The position numbers were made by a program, and so were the translations under genes. Below, one piece after another: positions 8,676 through 13,526 of a stretch of 25,899 bases of DNA. The stretch lies in assembly GCA_964508895.1 (NCBI GenBank), contig CAZDWF010000043.1, positions 1-25,899 on the forward strand, written 5' to 3'. The stretch's first letter is position 1. Each line of letters begins with the position of its first letter. The stretch is from M55B132 sp964508895 (GTDB lineage Bacteria; Bacteroidota; Bacteroidia; Bacteroidales; B18-G4). Below the pieces are notes generated by a model, which had not been told where the DNA came from, made no database searches, and worked only from the letters and a program-made list of their open reading frames with translations.

Positions 8676-9968
8676 GTGGCAGCTAAAATATTAAAATACT
8701 GCCTATGGGGATTGATTCTAATAATCCTTGTCTTGCCAAGCATACAGCTGATATTCCCGCTTGTTCTTGAAAAAAAGCTTCAAGGAAATGTTGTTTATGC
8801 AGATGAACCTACATTTTCCTGGGAATCTTGGTTTAACGGAACATATCAAAATGGATTTAATCAGTTTACTGAAGATCATATAGGGCTTAGAAGCTATTTT
8901 GTAAGATTAAATAATCAGTATAATTATACCATTTTTAGGAAATTTTATGCCAGGGATATTATTCTTGGCCAGGATAGAATTCTTTATGCAAAACCTTATC
9001 TCGATGAATTCTATGGAGTAAATTTCAGAGGCAAAGATGCAATTGAAATATTAAGTTGTAAAATTAAATTCATACAGGATTCTTTATTAACGAAAGGAAT
9101 TGTATTTGTGCCAATATTTGCTCCTGGAAAGGCATCATTTTATAGTAATCATTATCCTAAATGGTATTATGAAAAACATGAGAAATCTTTAAACAATTAT
9201 GATTATTTTATCAAGATGTTTGATAGTCTTCACATTACAAATATTGATTTCACATCACTATTTCTTAAATGGAAAGATACATCTTCACACATTTTGATTC
9301 CAAAATACGGAATACATTGGAGCAGCTATGGAGCTGCTTTAGTTGTTGATAGTATGCAAAACTTTTTCAGTAAACAACTTGATACTTCATTGGTAGACGT
9401 GAGTTGGGATAAAGTGGAAAAGTCATTAATACCTAGAGAAGATGATAATGATATTGTAGATGGCCTGAACCTTATATTTCCTTTTAAGCTGGATGACTCA
9501 TTATCATATCCAAACATACAATACTATTCTCAAGGTAAATTTAAGCCAGATGTACTCACAATAGCAGATAGTTATTATTGGCAAATTTTTGGAACAGGTA
9601 TTTCAAAACGATTATACAATAGAAATGACTTCTGGTTTTATAATTATAAGGAGTGGTCGTTTGAATCAATTGATGGAAACTCCATTGATCGTGCATTCCT
9701 GAATGAAAAGATTTTTTCTTATAATATCATTTTTACTTTATATACTGAAAGAAATTTTAAGACAATGGCTAATGATTTTATCAACCAGGCCTATTGTGCT
9801 TTAAAATACATGGACGAAGTAAATAAGATAATAGACGGTATAAACTCTAACCAGGAATGGTATAATAAGATTAAAGAAAAGTCTGACGGTTATGGAATAC
9901 CCGTTGAAAAACAGATCTGGCTGGATGCGTTCTGGATGGTTACGGAAAAGTATAAAAATAAATTATAA
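8676..9968 (+). CDS. AlgJ/AlgX-like SGNH-type acetyltransferase domain protein
   Basis: 430-aa membrane-anchored protein resembling the AlgJ/AlgX/DHHW group, which takes acetyl groups exported by an MBOAT partner and places them on a polysaccharide outside the inner membrane. Residues about 8-30 are an N-terminal membrane anchor (LIILVLPSIQLIFPLVL). The conserved early motif FTEDHIGLRSYFVRLNNQ is present at about residues 67-84. H214-W215 in YGIHWSSYG matches the family D-x-H-W motif, but the Asp position is Gly. S299 in IADSYYW matches the catalytic Ser of the GDS motif. The start is GTG at 8676, 3 bp after the previous stop; no ATG gives the membrane anchor. algI starts 2 bp after this stop, so translational coupling is likely. 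The exact glycan substrate is unknown; alginate itself is not implied, since no other alginate genes are seen. Confidence 0.8.
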   Translation: MAAKILKYCLWGLILIILVLPSIQLIFPLVLEKKLQGNVVYADEPTFSWESWFNGTYQNGFNQFTEDHIGLRSYFVRLNNQYNYTIFRKFYARDIILGQDRILYAKPYLDEFYGVNFRGKDAIEILSCKIKFIQDSLLTKGIVFVPIFAPGKASFYSNHYPKWYYEKHEKSLNNYDYFIKMFDSLHITNIDFTSLFLKWKDTSSHILIPKYGIHWSSYGAALVVDSMQNFFSKQLDTSLVDVSWDKVEKSLIPREDDNDIVDGLNLIFPFKLDDSLSYPNIQYYSQGKFKPDVLTIADSYYWQIFGTGISKRLYNRNDFWFYNYKEWSFESIDGNSIDRAFLNEKIFSYNIIFTLYTERNFKTMANDFINQAYCALKYMDEVNKIIDGINSNQEWYNKIKEKSDGYGIPVEKQIWLDAFWMVTEKYKNKL

Positions 9969-9970
9969 TA

Positions 9971-11392
9971 ATGGTATTTAGCAGCAGCCTTTTCATATTA
10001 TACTTTCTCCCTGCATTCTTGATAATATATTTTATATTACCTCAAAAGCTAAAGAATTATTTTGCACTTCTTGCAAGTATATTCTTCTATGCATGGGGTG
10101 CACCTACATTTATTTTCATTGTCCTGGGATCAATAACCTTAGACTTTTATGTGGTTCAGCGGATGAACAGATCTGCAGGACGAAAGAAAAATCTTTTATT
10201 AGCCTTTTCTGTAGTGCTTAATGTAGGACTTCTATTATACTTCAAATATGCTAATTTCTTTGTTGAGAACTTCAATCAGCTGTTAGAATCATTAGGCATG
10301 TCGCCTATGGGATGGGTAAACATTGCATTGCCAATAGGTATTTCTTTCTTCACATTTCAAAAACTTACCTACTCGGTTGATGTATACAGAAAAGTTCATG
10401 AACCATTAATAAAGGTGACCGATTATGCATTATATATATTAATGTTCCCTCAATTAATTGCCGGGCCTATTGTAAGATACAATGAAATTGCTGATCAACT
10501 GGTCGACAGAAAAGCTAATGAAAATATTGAGAATCGATTAACAGGATTTTTCAGGTTTGTGATAGGTTTATCCAAAAAAGTACTTATTGCCAATGTGCTT
10601 GGGGAAGAAGTGGATAATATTTTTGCCATGCAGACTCAGGATATTTCTGCCTACACTGCCTGGTTTGGAATTATTGCCTATTCATTCCAGATATATTTTG
10701 ATTTCTCAGGATACTCAGATATGGCAATTGGTATTGGAAGAATGATAGGATTTAAATTTCCTGAAAATTTCAACAACCCATATATCTCTCAAAATATCAG
10801 CGAGTTCTGGAGAAGGTGGCATATCACCCTGGGAAGGTTTATGAAAAATTATTTATACATACCTCTGGGAGGGAACAGAGTTTCCCGGTCGAGAATGTTC
10901 TTTAACCTATGGGTAGTTTTCCTTATTTCAGGATTCTGGCACGGAGCTGCCTGGGCCTTTGTGTTCTGGGGTGCCTTTCATGGATTCTTTTTAATTGCAG
11001 ACAGGTTATTTCTTCTGAAGTTTTATAAAGCTATTGGAAAGATCCCCAGTATAATTATCACCTATTTTATTGTACTTATTGGTTGGGTTTTCTTCAGGGC
11101 TGAAGACATTACCTATGCATGGCATTATATAATAAGGATGTTTACATTCTCAGGAAATGAATCAAATATATTTCTTGACACCAAGTTCTTCTCAATATTA
11201 GCAATAGCAACCTTTTTCGCTTTCTTTGGAGTAATACCAGGCATTGAGAAATGGCAGGAAAAAATGCTGGCTGAAAAGCAAAAGAATTATGCAATCTACC
11301 TGATGGTTGCATTTTCAATTGTGTTCCTGATAATTTGTATAGCATCTATTACCTCTTCAGGGTTCAATCCATTCATCTATTTTCGTTTTTAA
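9971..11392 (+). CDS. algI: MBOAT O-acyltransferase AlgI family
   Basis: 473-aa polytopic membrane protein of the AlgI/DltB/PatA MBOAT family, which moves acetyl groups across the inner membrane for polysaccharide O-acetylation. The N terminus MVFSSSLFILYFLPAF and the following YFALLASIFFYAWG are typical of the family. The core motif FWRRWHITLGRFMKNYLYIP and the catalytic-type His H324 in SGFWHGAAW are present, so the gene is intact and of normal length (about 460-520 aa). It starts 2 bp after the AlgJ-like gene, and the pair forms the usual exporter/transferase module. Its last 138 codons (from F336), together with the downstream terminator, are repeated exactly beginning at 11839. Transcription probably stops at the hairpin at 11460-11503. 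The gene symbol marks the family, not an alginate role. Confidence 0.92.
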   Translation: MVFSSSLFILYFLPAFLIIYFILPQKLKNYFALLASIFFYAWGAPTFIFIVLGSITLDFYVVQRMNRSAGRKKNLLLAFSVVLNVGLLLYFKYANFFVENFNQLLESLGMSPMGWVNIALPIGISFFTFQKLTYSVDVYRKVHEPLIKVTDYALYILMFPQLIAGPIVRYNEIADQLVDRKANENIENRLTGFFRFVIGLSKKVLIANVLGEEVDNIFAMQTQDISAYTAWFGIIAYSFQIYFDFSGYSDMAIGIGRMIGFKFPENFNNPYISQNISEFWRRWHITLGRFMKNYLYIPLGGNRVSRSRMFFNLWVVFLISGFWHGAAWAFVFWGAFHGFFLIADRLFLLKFYKAIGKIPSIIITYFIVLIGWVFFRAEDITYAWHYIIRMFTFSGNESNIFLDTKFFSILAIATFFAFFGVIPGIEKWQEKMLAEKQKNYAIYLMVAFSIVFLIICIASITSSGFNPFIYFRF

Positions 11393-11393
11393 T

Positions 11394-11441
11394 GATGATA
11401 GTGAGGTACCTTCTATCTTGTTACAAATGACAGGAAGGTCC
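11394..11441 (+). repeat. REP-like repeat R1
   Basis: 48-bp element starting directly after the algI stop codon. It shares about 40 of 48 bases with 11650-11697 (common ends GATGATAGTGA and CAGGAAGGTCC). It holds a CCTTC...GAAGG inverted repeat. The exact copy in the duplicated block is at 12258-12305. Its function is unknown, and its family membership is inferred from the structure. Confidence 0.6.
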
Positions 11442-11459
11442 ATAATATCTACCATTCAT

Positions 11460-11503
11460 CCTGATCCGCTGAAAGCGGAGAAGGACCTCTATCAGGTTTT
11501 TTT
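11460..11503 (+). terminator. Rho-independent terminator after algI
   Basis: The stem CCTGAT (11460-11465) pairs with ATCAGG (11491-11496) and is followed at once by seven Ts. A second hairpin, CCGCT-GAA-AGCGG (11466-11478), is nested inside. It lies 68 bp after the algI stop and probably ends the left-arm transcript. The nested hairpin also resembles the REP-like elements nearby, so this may be a repeat that serves as a terminator. Confidence 0.6.
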
Positions 11504-11760
11504 AAAAGATTATTAAATCCAATAAATTATAAATTGAAAATTACTAGTTGAACGTTTGCGCCAAAGTTTTATCGTTGATCCACAATTTATAATAAAAAAA
11601 ATGAAAAACTATGGGAACATTTTAATGTATTTGGTATTAAGTATTAAAAGATGATAGTGATGTACCTGCCATCTAATTATAAATAGCAGGAAGGTCCCTC
11701 GTCGTTCGCCTTTGGCTCACTCCTTGGGATGGCCGGTAGAAGTAATTAACCTTAATCTTT
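11504..11760 (+). repeat. Intergenic repeats upstream of the truncated GIY-YIG copy
   Basis: Non-coding stretch with two recognisable elements. M1 (11548-11601) begins TTGAACGTTTGCGCC and ends CACAATTTATAA plus an A-run; the same ends occur at 12987-13041 downstream of the GIY-YIG gene. R2 (11650-11697) is the partner of the R1 element and contains CCTGC...GCAGG; it is followed by TCGCCTTTGGC (11705-11715), a short hairpin core also found on the opposite strand in the tRNA-derived array. I see no gene here. The exact copy is at 12368-12624. Confidence 0.65.
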
Positions 11761-11807
11761 ATGCGCCCAAATCAAAAATATTACGTTTATATGATGACCA
11801 ATAAGTA
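11761..11807 (+). pseudogene. Truncated 5' end of GIY-YIG gene
   Basis: The first 47 bases, encoding MRPNQKYYVYMMTNK and part of the next codon, are identical to the start of the intact gene at 12625. The reading then passes into a piece of algI in inverted orientation, so the nuclease domain is lost. It is a by-product of the duplication. Confidence 0.85.
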
Positions 11808-11843
11808 CAATAAAATAGGTGATAATTATACTGGGGATCTTTC
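11797..11843 (-). repeat. 47-bp inverted algI segment at the duplication junction
   Basis: These 47 bases are the exact reverse complement of 11037-11083 in algI, and therefore also of 11901-11947 in the second copy, with which they form inverted arms 57 bp apart. The left edge shares 11 bp (ACCAATAAGTA) between the GIY-YIG gene and inverted algI; the right edge shares 5 bp (CTTTC) between inverted and forward algI. These microhomologies mark two template switches. Confidence 0.93.
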
Positions 11844-12256
11844 ATGGATTCTTTTTAATTGCAGACAGGTTATTTCTTCTGAAGTTTTATAAAGCTATTG
11901 GAAAGATCCCCAGTATAATTATCACCTATTTTATTGTACTTATTGGTTGGGTTTTCTTCAGGGCTGAAGACATTACCTATGCATGGCATTATATAATAAG
12001 GATGTTTACATTCTCAGGAAATGAATCAAATATATTTCTTGACACCAAGTTCTTCTCAATATTAGCAATAGCAACCTTTTTCGCTTTCTTTGGAGTAATA
12101 CCAGGCATTGAGAAATGGCAGGAAAAAATGCTGGCTGAAAAGCAAAAGAATTATGCAATCTACCTGATGGTTGCATTTTCAATTGTGTTCCTGATAATTT
12201 GTATAGCATCTATTACCTCTTCAGGGTTCAATCCATTCATCTATTTTCGTTTTTAA
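11839..12256 (+). pseudogene. algI 3' fragment (duplicate)
   Basis: This duplicate encodes the last 138 residues of AlgI (FHGFFLIADR to the end) in frame and ends at the same stop. It lacks the N-terminal two thirds and the H324 motif, so it cannot be a working acyltransferase. An open frame starting at 11819 adds a few residues encoded by the inverted segment and is not a real gene start. Confidence 0.9.
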
Positions 12257-12624
12257 TGATGATAGTGAGGTACCTTCTATCTTGTTACAAATGACAGGAA
12301 GGTCCATAATATCTACCATTCATCCTGATCCGCTGAAAGCGGAGAAGGACCTCTATCAGGTTTTTTTAAAAGATTATTAAATCCAATAAATTATAAATTG
12401 AAAATTACTAGTTGAACGTTTGCGCCAAAGTTTTATCGTTGATCCACAATTTATAATAAAAAAAATGAAAAACTATGGGAACATTTTAATGTATTTGGTA
12501 TTAAGTATTAAAAGATGATAGTGATGTACCTGCCATCTAATTATAAATAGCAGGAAGGTCCCTCGTCGTTCGCCTTTGGCTCACTCCTTGGGATGGCCGG
12601 TAGAAGTAATTAACCTTAATCTTT
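12257..12624 (+). repeat. Second copy of intergenic repeats, upstream of GIY-YIG
   Basis: No gene is seen here. The stretch repeats R1 (12258-12305), the algI-type terminator (12324-12367), the M motif (12412-12465) and R2 (12514-12561), in the same order as after algI. This copy is the natural upstream region of the intact GIY-YIG gene. Confidence 0.75.
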
Positions 12625-12927
12625 ATGCGCCCAAATCAAAAATATTACGTTTATATGATGACCAATAAGTATAAGAACGTGCTTTATGTTGGTGTTACAA
12701 ATTCACTGATAAGACGAGTTCATGAACATGAAAATGGACTAATTTACGGCTTTACTAAAATCTATAATTGCCATTACCTTATATATTTTGAAGAACATAG
12801 AAGTATCAATCGTGCTATAAAAAGAGAGAAAGAGATCAAAGGCTGGCGAAGAGAGAAAAAAGATGCACTAATAAGTTCAACAAATCCTCATTTTAACTTC
12901 CTGAATAATATAGTAAAAAGCCTGTAA
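12625..12927 (+). CDS. GIY-YIG nuclease domain protein
   Basis: 100-aa single-domain protein of the GIY-YIG nuclease superfamily (small UPF0213/YhbQ-like group). What is seen: the GIY-like motif YYVYMM (residues 7-12), the YIG-like LYVGVT (20-25), R30 in the NSLIRRVHEH helix as the likely catalytic Arg, and E68 in AIKREKEIKGW as the likely metal-binding Glu. The length is normal for stand-alone members (about 80-105 aa). No DNA-binding domain is present. Cellular roles of these small proteins are mostly unknown. It lies between hairpin repeats and a shared motif on both sides and has no functional partner gene nearby. Its first 47 bases are repeated at 11761. It is the last + strand gene before the convergence with the tRNA-Asp side. 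Confidence 0.88.
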   Translation: MRPNQKYYVYMMTNKYKNVLYVGVTNSLIRRVHEHENGLIYGFTKIYNCHYLIYFEEHRSINRAIKREKEIKGWRREKKDALISSTNPHFNFLNNIVKSL

Positions 12928-12940
12928 AACCTACCAGTCA

Positions 12941-12975
12941 TCCTGACGACCTCGTCATAGATGAGGGAGGAAGGA
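12941..12975 (+). repeat. REP-like hairpin R3 downstream of GIY-YIG
   Basis: Imperfect inverted repeat 13 bp after the GIY-YIG stop: TCCT...AGGA outside, CCTC...GAGG next, and TCAT-AG-ATGA at the tip. It has the same TCCTGA...AAGGA frame as the hairpin at 11459-11485. No T-run follows, so it is not a standard terminator. Confidence 0.6.
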
Positions 12976-12986
12976 ACTCCTTCAAA

Positions 12987-13041
12987 TTGAACGTTTGCGC
13001 CTTAACATTTAGTTTTAGCACACAATTTATAATAAAAAAAA
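12987..13041 (+). repeat. M motif, downstream copy
   Basis: Begins TTGAACGTTTGCGCC and ends CACAATTTATAAT plus an A-run, like 11548-11601 and 12412-12465, with a diverged middle. It is in the same orientation on both sides of the GIY-YIG gene. Its A-run merges into the T-run (seen from the - strand) of the first array terminator. Confidence 0.65.
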
Positions 13042-13065
13042 GGAGAAAAGCCTGAACCTTTCTCC
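13042..13065 (-). terminator. Array terminator copy A
   Basis: On the - strand, GGAGAAAG pairs with CTTTTCTCC and is followed by eight Ts. It is the outermost of three copies and the last barrier before the convergent + strand genes. Confidence 0.6.
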
Positions 13066-13089
13066 TTGATAAAGTGGTCTTGTTGGCTA

Positions 13090-13189
13090 NNNNNNNNNNN
13101 NNNNNNNNNNNNNNNNNNNNNNNNNNNNNNNNNNNNNNNNNNNNNNNNNNNNNNNNNNNNNNNNNNNNNNNNNNNNNNNNNNNNNNNNN
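13090..13189. other. Assembly gap (100 Ns)
   Basis: Exactly 100 unresolved bases, which looks like a scaffolding placeholder of unknown true size. Both edges lie in the 110-bp repeat: the left edge ends in TTGGCTA and the right edge begins CGATATTCCCA. One unit would need 43 missing bases, so the real number of repeat units is not known. Confidence 0.97.
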
Positions 13190-13208
13190 CGATATTCCCA
13201 CAAAAAAA

Positions 13209-13232
13209 GGAGAAAAGCCTGAACCTTTCTCC
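13209..13232 (-). terminator. Array terminator copy B
   Basis: Same GGAGAAAG...CTTTTCTCC stem on the - strand, with a seven-T run at 13208-13202. It belongs to the tRNA-derived repeat unit that covers 13237-13309. Confidence 0.6.
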
Positions 13233-13236
13233 TTGA

Positions 13237-13309
13237 TAAAGTGGTCTTGTTGGCTACGAGAAGACTCGAACCCGTCTCGCCAAAGGCGAGATGACAGGCC
13301 GATATTCCC
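13237..13309 (-). pseudogene. tRNA-Asp-derived 3'-half pseudo-tRNA
   Basis: Read on the - strand, it starts with the tRNA-Asp sequence GAATATCGGCCTGTCA, then leaves it through a CTCGCC-TTT-GGCGAG hairpin, keeps GGGTTCGAGTC of the T arm, and ends AAGACCAC before the same terminator leader as the real tRNA. The acceptor 5' strand and D arm are missing, and the T stem pairs badly. A different tRNA 3' end fused to tRNA-Asp sequence is another possibility. Confidence 0.55.
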
Positions 13310-13318
13310 ACAAAAAAA

Positions 13319-13342
13319 GGAGAAAAGCCTGAACCTTTCTCC
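13319..13342 (-). terminator. tRNA-Asp terminator
   Basis: Stem GGAGAAAG / CTTTTCTCC on the - strand, followed by seven Ts (13318-13312), starting 10 bases after the tRNA CCA end. This is a standard Rho-independent terminator for the tRNA transcript. Confidence 0.75.
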
Positions 13343-13351
13343 TTGATAAAG

Positions 13352-13429
13352 TGGCGGTGTGGACGGGACTCGAACCCGCGACCCTCGGCGTGACAGGCCG
13401 ATATTCTAACCAAACTGAACTACCACACC
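13352..13429 (-). tRNA. tRNA-Asp (anticodon GUC)
   Basis: Complete cloverleaf on the - strand: acceptor GGTGTGG with CCACACC, D stem GTTC with GAAT, anticodon stem TCGGC with GCCGA around loop CTGTCAC (anticodon GTC), T stem GCGGG with CCCGT around TTCGAGT, and discriminator G as expected for Asp. The CCA end is encoded (13352-13354). The body is 75 nt without CCA. A promoter lies upstream and a terminator downstream, so it is a single-gene transcript. Its 3' half is the source, or a product, of the tandem array beside it. Confidence 0.96.
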
Positions 13430-13462
13430 ATGTATTTGAACTTTTTCCGCTAAAAGCGACTG

Positions 13463-13493
13463 CAAAGATACTGCAATTTTCAAATTTTGCAAA
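13463..13493 (-). promoter_or_regulatory. Bacteroidota promoter of tRNA-Asp
   Basis: On the - strand, TTTG (13493-13490), a 19-bp spacer and TATCTTTG (13470-13463) match the Bacteroidota primary sigma consensus TTTG-N19-TAnnTTTG. The start point would fall near 13457, about 28 bases before the mature tRNA. Confidence 0.75.
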
Positions 13494-13526
13494 ATTTTTT
13501 TCTATTTGAAAATTTTTACTGCTACT

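Larger units (their letters stand above)
10975..11807 (+). repeat. 833-bp direct repeat, copy 1
   Basis: This segment contains the 3' end of algI, the following intergenic repeats and the first 47 bases of a GIY-YIG gene. It is repeated at 11839-12671 with a constant offset of 864 bp. I saw no mismatch between the two copies when reading them side by side. After 11807 the copies diverge: copy 1 runs into an inverted piece of algI, copy 2 into the intact GIY-YIG gene. Confidence 0.95.
11839..12671 (+). repeat. 833-bp direct repeat, copy 2
   Basis: Second copy of 10975-11807. It begins inside the algI reading frame and continues without interruption into the intact GIY-YIG gene, so the right end of this copy is the normal arrangement and the left end is the abnormal junction. 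Confidence 0.95.
13042..13318 (-). repeat. 110-bp tandem array of tRNA-Asp 3'-half plus terminator
   Basis: On the - strand, each unit reads: a tRNA-Asp anticodon-arm piece (GAATATCGGCCTGTCA), a CTCGCC-TTT-GGCGAG hairpin, a T-arm-like GGGTTCGAGTC, an ACCACTTTATCAAGG end, and the tRNA terminator. The complete unit B and the real tRNA-Asp unit are exactly 110 bp apart (GATATTCCCA at 13191 and 13301). Another terminator copy (13042-13065) lies beyond the N gap. The 5' half of a tRNA is absent from the repeated units, so they cannot fold as full tRNAs. Confidence 0.75.

Noticed and set aside
8676..11392. Alginate biosynthesis locus
   Set aside because: Only the acetylation pair is present. No alginate polymerase, epimerase or export genes are seen, so the substrate is probably another surface glycan.
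12006..12209. Antisense frame repeated at 11142-11345
   Set aside because: It is the shadow of algI on the other strand. It appears twice only because the algI end is duplicated.
11819..12256. 145-aa open frame as a separate membrane protein gene
   Set aside because: It is the duplicated end of algI with a start supplied by the inverted junction. It lacks the catalytic core.
10975..12927. Insertion sequence or transposon as the cause of the duplication
   Set aside because: There is no transposase, no terminal inverted repeats and no target-site duplication. The microhomology junctions explain it better.
13042..13318. Regularly spaced repeats as a possible CRISPR array
   Set aside because: The repeat covers nearly the whole 110-bp unit, there are no variable spacers, and each unit contains a tRNA-like stretch and a terminator. 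No cas gene is present.
13074..13413. Open frames on both strands running through the N gap and the tRNA
   Set aside because: They depend on unknown bases, overlap the tRNA-Asp and the terminators, and show no protein family.
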